Shown one piece after another: positions 35,010 through 48,600 of a stretch of 64,000 bases of DNA; position 1 is the first letter of the stretch; the number at the start of each line of letters is the position of its first letter. The stretch comes from Dioscorea cayenensis subsp. rotundata. Taxonomy: Eukaryota > Streptophyta > Magnoliopsida > Dioscoreales > Dioscoreaceae. The notes beneath the pieces are model-generated. The model had not been told where the DNA came from and did no database searches. It worked only from the letters and a program-made list of their open reading frames with translations. The translations under genes and the position numbers were made by a program. The stretch is from positions 32,177,016 to 32,241,015 of the forward strand of contig NC_052475.1 of NCBI RefSeq assembly GCF_009730915.1, in the 5' to 3' direction.

Positions 35010-37899
35010 TGAGCGCCTTGTTTAGCACTTGATTTCGAGCATTGCTTCTAAAACAGCAATGTCTCTAGCACCTTCAATGTATGAAAGCCGACAATCTGGT
35101 TTGTGTCCAGCAACATCCTGCAAAAATTTGATTAATGTAATGAGGTTTATCCAAGAATAAAATAAATGTCCTCTTTCGTTTTCACAATTGACAAAATTTG
35201 CGGGGGAGTAATTTGACTACTCTTCTGTTGCCATCTCTTCATTGTAGCTAGGGTTTTAGTGGAAGATGGTTTAACAGGACGGCAAATGCAAAACAAACTA
35301 ATTCAGAATGTTTTTAAATATCTAACACAATATTGAACAGGTCATCACACAAGTTAGTTGGTTGTCTCATAAGTTTAATCTAAATGCATACGTTTCTGTT
35401 ATGGGTATATATAAGAGAAAATAATATCTAAACCTAAATCAGATGATTGATCATTTCATTTTGCACTCAATCAGCTATCTGACTGCAAAAAAGGACTATC
35501 ATAGAAACCGATATGCTTTAATGAACATGAATACCTTATTGACAGACTGAGAAATATCATGAATGAAAGATTTTAGCTCTTCAGTGACTCCAGAGAATGG
35601 ATAAAATTTCTTTTGGCACTCCCCATCTGCCGGATAAAAGGAAACCTGAAAGAATATTATGGAATATAATACCAGCTGCAATGTAGCTCCTCAATATTTC
35701 ATTAAAGGTAGATCATTGACACTAGGATTAATTAAATTAGCAAAATAAGTGCAAAGTTGACGATATACCAAGTAACCATGTCTTCCACTCTCATTCCCAC
35801 GCTCAACCTGTAGTGTTCCTTTAGTCCCATCAACCCGCCAGAATATCTGTTGATAGCTAATAAATGAGATCAAATACCATGATAAAGGGCAAAAGAAAAG
35901 AGCAAGCAAATGTGTTACCTAATAAAGATCAATGAAATTTCACTATATTAACCCTTTGAAAGTCATTCACATAAAAGAGTTAAAAAATAAGCAATAATCT
36001 AAATTTTGTTAAATTGAGGTACCTTCGGTGATGTAGCAGATACAACCATGACAAAGACTCCAGCAACACCATTCTCTAATTGGCTACATACAAGATAAAT
36101 CACCATAAACAACAATTAGGATATTCACAGATTTGAAAATCTAATCAAAGAAGTGGTGCTCAGGAGTCCGGAAACTTACAAAAGAGCAGATAAATTATCA
36201 GGTGGAGGCAATGTCATGTCCACATGCCGAGCAATTGAAGATACAGTTTTGATCTCACACCCAACGATCTGTTCACATAAGGATTTAGTAGATTCTTAAA
36301 TTTGTCTTGAGATCATTTGAAATAATAAAGTATATTCAACATATTCCAAGAGAGTAATTCGAGAATGTTAAGACTTGTTGGATTTTAAATCATAAAATCT
36401 GATTATGACAGTTAAATCATATTATTATGCTATGATCTCTGGGGGTGCACTTAAACTTGGGAAAATTTAGCCCAAAAATCCAGTTTTGTCGTTAAGACAG
36501 ATGTGGTAACAAGTAACTTTTGCAAGAATGCTTGGCTTTTCAGAATCATCAAATTAATGGCTTTTTATAAGCTAATTATTTGAATGTTTTTGGTGCAACA
36601 AAAAAATTTACCATTCTTAGACCTGCAATGAAGTGTACTCCCATATCCAGAATAAAACCTCCCTGCAAGCGTCACACAACTATTTAGAAAACAAAGCAAG
36701 AAAAGCCATAGTAAAGATTCAAGTATAACATATATATTGATAAGGGAATTAATGTGAAATATTTGAGTGATTTCTCCATCATATTATCAGTTGAGGGACA
36801 ACAACAACATGGAAGATTTCTATGAAATTATGTTATATGTTTCTTACACGAAAACAACCATGACTTCATTTATCTCAACATTTGGAAATTCTGGCAGTTG
36901 CAATGAGAAACCAAATGAAATAAATAAACAAATATAAAGAGAGAGCATGATAGATATAACAAAGCTAATACCAATATCAACAAACTCCATATAAAGTTTA
37001 CTTGCACTGCGTCGAGAAGTATGGATTTGTAACTGTCACATAGATCCCTCAACAAATAACTCTGGGCGCTCATCATATCACCTATGTCGCTATCAATTTC
37101 TCAGACTACAAAATGAAGTTTAGAGATTTATCATGATAACACAAAGAATGTGGGTAAGGGATCCTCAATAAGATGCACTCAAAAGCAGGTCGAGCGGTGA
37201 GTTTTCAGCAACAGCCCAGATTGGATAAATTCCAATTGTTGCACACTGAATTGTACTGCCAGACAATGCAGCTTCTGCCCCACTGATGATAGCTGCCAGC
37301 TCAAAACAGAAAGATGCTTTAGTGGTTGGAAGGATATTTTTAGTCATTTTCAATCAATGAAAATACTAATTTATTAAAGTGACGAATAAATTTATAAATA
37401 AGGAAATTTAGAACATGCTACAGTTTTCAAGAATCATTTGTGGCATAATAAAAAAAAAATGAACAAAATACTCACATCCAGCAGCAGGTTTCTCTTCAAG
37501 ATCCATCATGTTATCATTTGCACGAAACACCACGAGAAATTAGGATCCAATATGAAGAGAGAGATTAGAAACTCCGCTAATAAAATAACTAAGCACACTA
37601 CTGCATAATGATTACAGCTAGACCAGCTCACATTTAGCATTGCATGTAGCAAGATCTACAACTCTGTTTACCTCAAAAGCAGCTACAAGACTCTGAGAAG
37701 GAAAGTAAATTGTTTAAGCATCACAAAATTAGCGTGAAAAGCGACTCCATTCCACGGACAGCTCATATCATGAGAGTTATAGTGAAACTTTCATCACTTT
37801 CAGTGATAAAGATGCTTCTCCACAATTTCTCTCTCTCATCACCGTGTGCTGATCACATGCTGCTTTCCTGCCCTTAGCATCCTGACATGATCAACATAC
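35010..37899 (-). pseudogene. Decayed tandem duplicate of the Gfo/Idh/MocA oxidoreductase gene
   Basis: Exon-like blocks parallel exons 3-12 of the intact gene at 29987-32489, in the same order and strand. They are VDHVRMLRAGKH (about 37899-37860), the EKPAA block (about 37500-37485), IYPIWAVAEN (about 37300-37190), a damaged exon-6 block (about 37081-36990), GGFILDMGVHFIAGLRM (about 36663-36613), the CEIKTVSSIARHVD block (about 36270-36182), QLENGVAGVFVMVV (about 36085-36022), IFWRVDGTKGTLQVERG (about 35848-35770), VSFYPADGECQKKFYPFSG (35646-35534) and LSYIEGARDIAVLEAML (from 35117). Blocks 5 and 6 contain frame shifts and stops, and the last exon ends early through a one-base frame change. 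Exons 1 and 2 were not found between 37900 and the gap. Later blocks remain well preserved, so the loss is not very old. Confidence 0.82.
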
Positions 37900-38777
37900 C
37901 CGCACATAAATTGCCCGTGTTAGTGGAGCATTTTACTGATAGATCGAGATTCCTTGAGACAGAAAAAGCAAAACTCTTCTTGAGCGTTAGCAAGCCAGTG
38001 CGCTAGGAGAAACAAACAAGTTCTCCAGAGGTTATAAAGATGACTGCACTTGTATTCCGGGAAGGAAATATAGTCTTCATCTACATTTTCATTTTTAAGA
38101 AAGTCTATGGAGCAAAAGATTTGGTAGCTGAATTCCTTGAAATACTTAGTGACTAACTCTATCAAGAACCTTTACCCCACAGTGTTTTCACGAGATACGG
38201 AGAAAAGTGTGAACTACAGTAGTAGAACCTTTAGAAAAAGGCCGAGCATCAAAGCATCAGAACAAAATAATATATGGCTGATCTGCCTCGTACATTCCGG
38301 CAGCTTGGTTTTACTTCTTCTACTTTGATACAGGTAGGAGTCAAGATATGATAGGTCTCGATGGAATGTGCTTCAGCATGAGGGCTGGCAGCTCGACGCA
38401 TGGAACAACATTTTGAAATCTGGAGGAGTTGGTGCAGTTTAGGAGTTAGCAGCCATTCTGATCTAACAATGCAAAAGCAAACACCCCATTTGTTAATGCA
38501 CTATGAACTGGAAGAGGGCGTGGCAGTATATGAGTTAAAATGAACAAGCTCTGAGGATTCAGGATGGCTTCTCCAGATATATTGAAACCAAGAGAAAAAT
38601 CTTGAGAAAAATTGAGCACTTCCTTTTTATTTTGGGTGATGAACAAAGTCCAAATTGAAGTATTTCAAGGTGACAACAGAATTTATTATGAGATCCAACT
38701 CATCAAATATGGTTCAGAACTTCGAAATGTACATTCTCAGTATTTCTAAAGAGATCGCACTTAATACGTAACTTCCA
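37900..38777. other. Unassigned DNA up to the assembly gap
   Basis: The missing first two exons of the pseudogene would be expected here or in the gap. I see no coding similarity and no repeat with clear ends. Confidence 0.4.
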
Positions 38778-39777
38778 NNNNNNNNNNNNNNNNNNNNNNN
38801 NNNNNNNNNNNNNNNNNNNNNNNNNNNNNNNNNNNNNNNNNNNNNNNNNNNNNNNNNNNNNNNNNNNNNNNNNNNNNNNNNNNNNNNNNNNNNNNNNNNN
38901 NNNNNNNNNNNNNNNNNNNNNNNNNNNNNNNNNNNNNNNNNNNNNNNNNNNNNNNNNNNNNNNNNNNNNNNNNNNNNNNNNNNNNNNNNNNNNNNNNNNN
39001 NNNNNNNNNNNNNNNNNNNNNNNNNNNNNNNNNNNNNNNNNNNNNNNNNNNNNNNNNNNNNNNNNNNNNNNNNNNNNNNNNNNNNNNNNNNNNNNNNNNN
39101 NNNNNNNNNNNNNNNNNNNNNNNNNNNNNNNNNNNNNNNNNNNNNNNNNNNNNNNNNNNNNNNNNNNNNNNNNNNNNNNNNNNNNNNNNNNNNNNNNNNN
39201 NNNNNNNNNNNNNNNNNNNNNNNNNNNNNNNNNNNNNNNNNNNNNNNNNNNNNNNNNNNNNNNNNNNNNNNNNNNNNNNNNNNNNNNNNNNNNNNNNNNN
39301 NNNNNNNNNNNNNNNNNNNNNNNNNNNNNNNNNNNNNNNNNNNNNNNNNNNNNNNNNNNNNNNNNNNNNNNNNNNNNNNNNNNNNNNNNNNNNNNNNNNN
39401 NNNNNNNNNNNNNNNNNNNNNNNNNNNNNNNNNNNNNNNNNNNNNNNNNNNNNNNNNNNNNNNNNNNNNNNNNNNNNNNNNNNNNNNNNNNNNNNNNNNN
39501 NNNNNNNNNNNNNNNNNNNNNNNNNNNNNNNNNNNNNNNNNNNNNNNNNNNNNNNNNNNNNNNNNNNNNNNNNNNNNNNNNNNNNNNNNNNNNNNNNNNN
39601 NNNNNNNNNNNNNNNNNNNNNNNNNNNNNNNNNNNNNNNNNNNNNNNNNNNNNNNNNNNNNNNNNNNNNNNNNNNNNNNNNNNNNNNNNNNNNNNNNNNN
39701 NNNNNNNNNNNNNNNNNNNNNNNNNNNNNNNNNNNNNNNNNNNNNNNNNNNNNNNNNNNNNNNNNNNNNNNNNNNNN
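38778..39777. other. Assembly gap (1,000 Ns)
   Basis: Exactly 1,000 unknown bases. The round number suggests a placeholder or scaffold join, so the true distance between the two sides is not known. Confidence 0.98.
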
Positions 39778-40685
39778 CCGTACTTGGGTGATTGTGAACC
39801 CTAGGATGTATTCGCTTCATTAAACTTTTATTATGCTTTCAATAAATTGATGTTTATTGTGAGTTCCAACCTTGAATGCTTGATTGTATGAACATTTCCC
39901 CAGAGTGACACTAGGTTGAGAGTTCTTGTTGGTAACCTTGTGAGTGAGTGACACACCACCTGAGCCGCTAGGACAAAGCTAGATTGGAGAGGGTTGAGAG
40001 GGTGAGCCGAGAGGCACAGAGCCTGCCCCTTTCCTCCCGACGTGATAGATTCACCTCCGCTCCTCGAGTTCTTTGCGATCATAATAGAGTGAATGGTCTA
40101 AGGGGATGAACCTCACTCGGGGCCTAGTTGCGCGTCAAATGGAGTGAAGCGCCGAGATGATCTTTTAGTATCTAGGGGCTTAATTGTGGCTAGGGACCCT
40201 TCCGCTCGACCAAAGGGTTAGGTCTAAATCTAGGGAAGAGATTTATCACTTGGAATCCCTAGAGCTCATTGCAACTCTATGCGAAAAGCGAGATGTTGAG
40301 ATTGTTCAATTTCTCCTCCGAACATGTATAGAGTTAGGCATAGTTGACCTTAGATTTGGGACTATGTATGTAAGGATTTCCACGACTCACCATTGCATTA
40401 TTAGGAAGCATAATAGAGAGTTTCTTGCACTCTGATGTGACTATGCTAGGGTGAAGCATCATCCGAGTACCCCATCTTTATAGATTGCCTTGCCTCCTCC
40501 CTTTACTTTTTGCTCTCTTACTTGTTGCTTTTTAATTTCGAGAATTGAATCATTACCACACTTATCATTGTTGATACTCCACATAGCTAAGAATCGAATT
40601 AAGTATCTTTTACTCCCTACTCCTCGTGGATTCGATCCCGCTCACCCGGGATTATTACTTCGACAAACCCGTGCACTTACGGGAT
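39778..40685 (+). mobile_element. LTR fragment of a second Ty3/gypsy-type element
   Basis: The end of this block (about 40625-40685: TTCGATCCCGCTCACC, GGATTATTACTTCGAC, CCCGTGCACTTACGGG) has the same plan as the 3' end of the Athila LTR described below, read on the other strand. That suggests an LTR end in + orientation. The left side is lost in the gap. It carries no protein domain. It is a broken fossil; its age cannot be judged without its partner LTR. Confidence 0.45.
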
Positions 40686-41041
40686 ATACGCAAGAGGACC
40701 TTGTCAGTCTCCATAGGAAAACTGCAGAGGGACAGGTGCATGCGTGGCGCTCGGAAAATGCCCTTTTGATTCTGATCACTCGCACGGGCGCTGGAAAATA
40801 CCCACGCCTGCAGAGCCTAACCTACAGTAGGCAGACGCCTCGTAGCTTTCTTTTTGGTCATCCGGAAAAATTACTGCGTTCGCAGATGCGCTGCGAGCGG
40901 AAATTCAAAGACGAGCGTGACATTCGTAGGTCCAACTCACAAGGGCAAGCGCACGCCTGTCTTCGGATCGAGAAAGCTCCAACGAGAGATTGCACGGTGT
41001 GTGGAAATTATCCACACCCGTGTGAAATTCACAAGGTCACC
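40686..41041. other. GC-rich spacer between the two LTR fossils
   Basis: About 355 bp, distinctly richer in GC than the surroundings, with no recognised domain. Probably non-coding retroelement DNA. Confidence 0.35.
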
Positions 41042-42527
41042 TGATTGCTTCCCCACAAGTGTACTGGATCGCCAAGTAATATCTCATGTGAAGACGCGAG
41101 GATCGTATTCGACAGGGCTAAGAATCTCCTATTACTCCTTCTCGAGCTATTATCTAGCCTAAGATCTCAAGTGATGGATTTTTACTCTACTAAAATGTAA
41201 TTAAAAGCTAAAATGAGATTATGCACCAAATTAGAGAGAACAAGCAATAAACAAGCAAGAAAATCAATGAGATGCAAAGGCCTATGGATGAGGATCCCTT
41301 TGAGGGGTTATCATGCAACAGTGGATGATGATCTAAAAGATGCAAGGGTAAAATGGACCATGAGATTCCAAGATTAGAACAACCCCAATTTCTCAAGGAT
41401 TGAACCCCTAATCCCATACACGAACATAGATAGGAATTTCTTCCAAATCTACATTCCTACGATTGCATTGAGTATGAGGAAATCTCACTTAGGATTAAAC
41501 CTACTCTTCTTCGGATTAAGCCTACATTGAGGGCTACCAAACACCCGATTTCTCAGCGTGATGATACAAGTATCCCTTCTAATCCATTCATGATCTAATA
41601 CATGCAAGCAAGTCACATCTACATGCATCACTCATAAAAAGAGCTACGGATTTCTCCTTAGTGTAGCACTTAGCATGAAAAACAATGGATTAAATCTCAA
41701 AATTACCCAAGCATGGAATTAATAAGTTATCATCCAACATACATGATAAAACCCCCTAAGGTTCACCAACACCCAGTGGCCTTGGGGTCTAGGTGTCATC
41801 ATCCCACAACAAGCAATACAAACAAGCAAAACATGAAACAAAAAGCATAAATGACACTCCCTAGATGAAAATGGTGAAGGAGGAGGTAAGAATGTACCGA
41901 ATGACGCTTTCGCCAAAGGAGTGCCAAATGACGCTTCTCTAGCCGTGGGTCTCCTTCCTTCAAATCGTGGTAGATCTCCCTTGAATGATGTTGCCTTCTT
42001 ACCTTGAGAGTCTTGGACCTTGGGCTTGAATGATCTCCCTAGCTTCCTTGCCCTTCTTCTCCTTCCCAAGGTCGCCCAAAAATCTCCCAAGTGATCTCCC
42101 CAAAAGTCGGCCAAGAAAAGGTCCTAGCCAAAGTCCCCTTTTTTTGCCCTTAAAAGTCGGTATTTATAACCCCCGAGGTATACGGGGTCGTAGTAATGAC
42201 CCAAAAAACCCTAGATTCATGATCCATACGGGTGCATATGGCCCCCATACTCAGGCGAGTATCGAAATCTGGGCAGACACTCCAAATCAATCCATCAGCA
42301 TAGCAGAGCACGCCCCCCATACTCGGGAGTATGGGGGTAGTATGAAAATTCTCGTTTTCTTCTCTTTTTCGCCCAAATGATATCTTCTTGTTCTCCATGG
42401 CTTCCTTGTGCCCTACAAAGCAAATAATAGACGATTAAAGCGCAAAAACAGGCATCAAACATCATAAAAATACATGCAAAGTGAATACGATATATGCATG
42501 AAAACATCTACATTTAGACACTTATCA
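41042..42527 (-). repeat. 3' LTR of the Athila fossil
   Basis: About 1,486 bp. On the minus strand it starts TGATAAGTGTC, just after a purine-rich GTGTGGGG tract typical of the polypurine tract in this lineage, and ends GAAGCAATCA. The short terminal inverted repeat is TGAT...ATCA. The outer 150 bp match 50460-50613. Confidence 0.7.
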
Positions 42528-44108
42528 AATATCCCCACACTTAAGCGTTGCTTGTCCCCAAGCAAACAACTCATGAAAAACAAAGGGACTGAGAAGTGGC
42601 TAAATGCACTACCTCTGGCATCAAGTAAATATAAGACTCCAAAAACAATGGACAATGATACATAGATGTTGAGTCATAGTCAATAAGCATAATAAAAATA
42701 TCCTGTCTCACCCCTTATATGCATGCGTGCTGTAAGTGAATCTTATATCTCATATGCCCGTGATCTAGTCTAGCCTAAGACCTCAATCAGTACAGCTCTG
42801 GATGCTAATCACTCCACTTACAAAGAATACTAAGTCTTAAACTACTTAGTGCTACTTAAATGGCCAAGTAAGATCCTTCTAATTCTATAGCTTGAAACTA
42901 AATCCACTTTCTTCTCAAAACCTTTGGTAGTTACTCAAAAAGATCACTAGGTTTTATTTTCATTTCATAATTCATTTCTTTTTTTGTTTTCGTTTCTTTT
43001 ACTTTCTTTTTTTTTTCGAGTCCGACTAACGTAGACTGCAAGAAAATCATTTTTGAAATCTTTCTAGAGGGTGCACATGTTGACTCATTTTTTTTTTCTT
43101 TTTTTTTTACATTCACCCTAGATCACATCTTCAGAATACAGTACATGCCACAAAACTAGGATTAGGTCAACAAGACTTAGAAGTTCTTAAGAGTCCATTG
43201 AAGGAAAGAACTTAGTGTTCTAAGGCCAAGTAGTCAAAGTAGTGTGTTACGCATACAAGAGAGTTAGAGAGTAGTCACATTGGCTATTCCCGTGGCATCG
43301 ACAAAAAATTCAGTGCACATGACAATACTAGGGGTAAAACAGGATTCAATAAAGCATAGAAACAAGTAACTCACATCAATCATTAGTCCAAGCTAAAAGA
43401 ATCTTACAAGAATGAACAAAGCCATCATAGGTAACACTAGTATGTAGAAAATGATCCTAATACATGAAATACACCTGTCCCCACACTTAGTGTTGTACAT
43501 TGCCCTCAATGTACACTAATCATGAAAATTATGCAAGATAAAGCAATGCAAATAATAAAGGAGGGTGAAAACGAACTCCCCGGTTCAACTTCTGCTCGTC
43601 ATGAGGTAGGACGTGAGAAAATGTGTGGTGAGAAAAACATGTCTCGTCCGACCTCCATTAAACCCAGGAAAGCCCACCAAATTCCCTTAATGCCCTGCGA
43701 GGCAAAAAGGGTACATCATCATTCCACAAAAGAATTTAAAAAAATACAAGCACAAGGGGAAAAACTAGAGCAGTAGTCAATAAAAAAACACAAAGATGAA
43801 AAATAAACTAAAGTTCGACAATACAAGTCGGTAGCGTAGAACCATGCCAACTTAACAAAAATACAAAAACAAAAGCAAGCAAAAGTAAACAATATTTGTC
43901 CAAGCCCCAACAAGCTGCTACTCATCACAATCTGGTGCTGGTGATGGTGGCATGGCGGTAGAAGAAGTGGCTACAATGTGCAAGGATGAACCACAGTAGG
44001 AAGTGATGAAACGGTGAAGATCTGCCTCGAGCCGGCGCTGTCCCTCAATGATCCGTGAAGTCGGCCACGAATCTCACGTTGTTCCCGACGCGCACCTGAA
44101 CCTCACCC

Positions 44109-44976
44109 TCAATCCCTCCCGCCCTCATGTCGAAGTCGGGGTAAAGATGTAGCGCCAGGGGTAGGAGCAGGTGCACCGTCAGGGTCTAACTCTATGTGCT
44201 CAATCTGTCGCTGACTAGACTCACCAGTGGCCTGGTGCCGTGTGGGTCTGCCACGTGCGATCACCAAGCCTATCGTCCGTATGTGGGTTGGTCCTAGGGG
44301 TACTGTACCTCCTACAACGGTCATGCCTCGCGTTTGCTCAAGTAAACCCATGCAACGGATCAATCTAGTCACATAGGGCCAAATAAATATAGCTCCCAAT
44401 CGTGCATACGAGCCCTGGTGAAGAAATGGATCGGCGACAAGGTGGCCAAGGTGAGTAGGGCGTCGCTCAAAGATGCCATACATCGTATAAATATCGGCTT
44501 GACTGACAACCCCCTTGCTATCGATCTGGCCCCAAATGGATCGAGCAATCAAGGCATGAATGAATCTGTGTGCTGGGTCAATCATGCGCGAGGCCTTTCG
44601 TGTTTGATCATCACCCACCAAAGTCGCCCAATAGTTGCTTCGTCCCACTCCACTTGGGAGATCAAGCTTAAGATGCTTACCGGGCATGGAGTTGATAAAC
44701 TTATCATCATAAATCCCTCAAGTACTTCGCAAAATCCAAGTGGTGCATAGTACGCTTCCGTCCAAAAGCTTGAAAATGGATAGTGATAATTTTCCTATTC
44801 CACATGGAATCTCCATCTTGTTGTGCCTCAAATATACTCAAAACCTCCAAGGTTAATTGACGAAAGGTTGGCTCGTTTATGGCAAAAAGCTTGTCCCAAC
44901 AATTCTTTGATAGCCATTCCCTTACTTCACTTGTAATCCCAAGGCTCTCCACAAGTCCCCACTCAAAGTAGCACAA
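44109..44976 (-). mobile_element. Athila ORF1/env-like region
   Basis: Segments such as LFAINEPTFRQLTLEVL and AHRFIHALIARSIWG, with a following VTRLIRCMGLL, match the plant ATHILA ORF-1 type domain found downstream of pol in Athila elements. It is a fossil and is not intact. Confidence 0.65.
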
Positions 44977-46765
44977 TGTTCAAAATGGTTTTGTTTTCAG
45001 TCGATCATATCTCTCTAGATGATGGGATAACTTGAAGACGGGCTCATCGGGTGTAGAGGAGGGCCCGGTGGTCCTTGGGCGCTTGGAGGCGAGACGTTTT
45101 GTGTTAGGCATTCCTACAATGAACATAAACTTTGTCCAAGCTCATAGGGACACAAACCAAAGCAAAAGAATGCTAGAGATAGAGGAAACACAAGAAAAAT
45201 CAAAGTTTTAAGGTCATACGGCCGTATAGGGGACGTATGGTCACTATTCATAGGCCAAGAGTCTCCCCTATATTCAAAGCATCGAAAATTTTTTACATAA
45301 ATTTGAAGGAAAATTCATCCATGACATTCACATCATTCAAAACCAAGCAAAATGCTAATGAAATCCCACACAAAAATCTCTAAGAATGCCCAAGAAATGA
45401 AAAAAAGATAAAAAGTAGGGCATAGAAAAAAAGCATACCGATGAAATCTTGAGAAAAACAAGCTTTTAAAACTAGGGGAAAACCACTAGATTGACGTCTC
45501 AAATGGATGAGGAGAGGATTTAAAGAAGAAAAAAATGAAGAGATTTGGTCAAGAAATTGAGTGAGAAATGAAGAGAGAAAAATCGGTGGAAAAAGAGAGA
45601 AAAAGAAGAGAATTGAAGAAAGAGAGAGAGAGAGAGAGATTAAATGCGGGGGCGACCCCATACGGTCCCCATACGGCCCTCAGATGGGGAGAGCCGTCAT
45701 GACGGCATAGAGCCTCTATGCTCGTCTCAGACGGCCACCAAACGGCCCGAGAAGTCGTGATACCCATTAGAATCAATTAAAAACTTCGAAAACCTGCCCC
45801 CAAAATGATGAAAAATGATATAGCAAGCTCGAAGACTTCTCCAACAATGAGTGAATTGAATAAAAACGACGATCTAGTGCATGAATTAACACCTAAATAT
45901 GAGTTTCTCAAGAAGTTGCACAAACATACCACAATTAAAACGATGAGAGCACTACGCCAAGTGTGTGAGCATGAACTTATTCAAAAGTAAAACAAGTCTA
46001 AGAAATACGAGAATTGACATGAACTAAGACCTAGAATACGAAAAATAAAAGCAAACACCACCAAACACTTGGGTTGCCTCCCAAGAAGCGCTTTGTTTAA
46101 TGTCACGAGCCCTCGACGTACCTCATTCCTTACCTCATGGGGGTTCAAAGAGTTTGATGCCACCCACGTTTCCTTTTGTAGCATTGTTTCATCCCCTGTA
46201 AATTCAGTGACAACATTGAAAAATACCTCAAATTGTTCATGAGTAGAGAGGGGTAAAAAATTTACCTTTCCTCCATGAGAAGTGGGGTGATGAAGCTTGT
46301 TACCTTTCTTCTTTCTCCCATGAATCTCCCTCCACATCTTCTTGACAAATGACTCTTTTTTTCTTTTTTCCTTAGCATTAGTGCAGGGTACCCTCTCTTT
46401 TGGTTGCTTCAAATTATGAATTTGAGGGTGTTGGTGAGGCTCTCCTTGTTCTTCATTCTCCCAACTCTCCCAAGTATTCTTCCAAGGGATTTATAGAGAG
46501 CACCTCCCCGCACACAATCGAAATCAATCTATCGTCTCATCAACAAAGTAAAGTGTGTCATCATGATCTAAAGAATGTTTCATGGCGGCCGGTAAAGTGT
46601 ACACCACTTCCTCTTCTCCGACTCTTAACGTTAACTTTCCTCCTTTTCAAGTCAATCAAGGCACCCGAGGTGCTCGAGGAATGGTCGGCCAAGAATCGGT
46701 GGTATCTCCACGTCTTCATCTATGTCCATGATGACAAAATCCACAGGAAAAACAAATTTGTCCAC

Positions 46766-46981
46766 TCAGACAATTACATCTTCGACAATCACACGAGGTT
46801 TTCTGGTTGATCGATCCGCCAATTGTAAGGTCATCCTCGTGGGCCTCAACTCATCCAAGCCAAGTTTCAAATACATGGTGTAGGGCATGACGTTTATGCT
46901 AGCCCCCGAATCCGCTAGAGCATTTTCTTGGATTCCACCTTCAAGCATGCATGGGATAATGAAGCTTCCCGGATCTTTCAA
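46766..46981 (-). mobile_element. Retroelement aspartic protease region
   Basis: ALADSGASINVMPYTMYLKL carries the DSGAS active-site motif of Ty3/gypsy proteases. It follows gag, as expected. It belongs to the broken Athila element. Confidence 0.75.
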
Positions 46982-46984
46982 CTT

Positions 46985-48600
46985 TTATGGGAGCTTCTTT
47001 TCTAGAATGGCCGAGCAATTCCCTATAAGCGCAACCGTGCCCTCTTCCTCAAACTTTCTCTTGTTTGTGAGGAGCTCTTTTAAGAACTTGGCATATTTCG
47101 GCATTTGAGTCAACGCTTCAACTATCGGGATGTTCAAATGAAGTTGTTTGAAGATGTTGACGAATTTTCTGAAATGAATATCCTCCTTGTCATGCTTTAA
47201 TCTTGTTGGATAGGGGATTGGAGGCTTGTATTCGGATGATTCTGACTGTCTTTGTTGTTGGGCCTTGTCATATTTTCCTTGATTCTTGTCTTCACTACTT
47301 CCTTCAACTAGCTTGGGGTCTTCCCTGGAGGCTACCCCACTTTTCTTGACACTTGGGTCAACTTCGACCCTTGTCTCCACTTGCCTCCCGCTTCGTAGAG
47401 CAATGGCCTTTAAGTGCTCCCTTGGATTTTCTTCCGTGTTGCTTGGAAGACACCTTAGGGGACGTTCACAATTTGCCTTTGCGTGTTCCCCTACTCGATG
47501 CTCAAGTGACTTCACCGAAGCTTGAGGTTTCTCAAAAATAGAACCTATCTCAGTGAACTGTTCGGCGTGTTGAGTGAGCTGAGCATTCACCTTGCCAAAT
47601 TGTGCATCCATGCTATTGGTTAGGCTATTGAACCTGTCATTAGTACTAAGCATGAACTTGTCAAAGGACCTCTTCAAGAGAAAAACTTCCTCTCCAAGGC
47701 CGGTTGTTGGAATTGAGATCCTTGAGGTGGTGCACCTCTTTGTTGCTGTTGGCCTTGGTTCCATGAAAAATTTGGGTGGTTCTTCCACCCTGGATTGTAA
47801 GTTGAGCTATACGGGTTCCCTTGACTTCGTTGCCCTCCAATATAGTCTACATTCTCAATGGACGCAACTGAGGAGCTAGCAATTGGACATTGGGCCGCAT
47901 CATGCCCACCACCACAAGTGCTACAATTCATCACTGACTCTGACCTCGAACTACTGCCCATGAGAAGATCAAGCTTCCGAGTCAACACATCAACCTTTGC
48001 GGACAAGGCATCATTGCTACTGACTTCGTAAAGCCCAGCAGTCTTTTGTGTAGATCCTCTTGAGGCCCAATGTGATTCATTGCTTTCCATAGACTCAAGT
48101 AATTGCTCGGCCTCATCGGGATACTTGTTGCTAAGGGAACCACCCGCTGCGGCATCAATGAGTTGGCGAGTAGCATAATTCAGCCCATTATAAATTATTT
48201 TTACTCGCAACCATAAGGCAAAACCATGGTGGGGGCACATTCTAAGGAGATCCTTGAATCTTTCTTAGGCTTCAAACAATGTCTCGGACTCCCCTTGCTT
48301 AAAGGCAGAAATTTCTTGCCTCAACTTCGCCGCTTTGCTTGGCAGAAAGTATCTCCCAAGGAACTTCTCGACCATATCCTTCCATGTTTTAATAGATCCT
48401 GGAGACAAAGATGTAAGCCAACGATAAGCTCCATCTCTCAAGCTGAATGGAAATAGTCTCAAACGGATCGCATCGTCCGATACCCCATTAATCTTGAATG
48501 TGGAGCAAATTTGGAGGAACCGGGAAAGATGGTCATGTGCATCTTCATTCGCGAGACCATTGAATTGAACCGAGTTCTGGACCAGACCGAGTTGTTGGAT
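46985..48600 (-). mobile_element. Retroelement gag region
   Basis: RDGAYRWLTSLSPGSIKTW marks the retrotransposon gag core. It is followed by the CCHC-like zinc knuckle CSTCGGGHDAAQC and a long polar linker. It belongs to the broken Athila element. Confidence 0.75.

Noticed and set aside
38714-39820. A 368-codon frame on the minus strand
   Set aside because: It is made almost entirely of unknown bases in the assembly gap.
45380-45776. Frames of 75 and 93 codons rich in Ser, Leu and Phe
   Set aside because: They arise from a GA/CT-rich tract inside the non-coding part of the Athila fossil.
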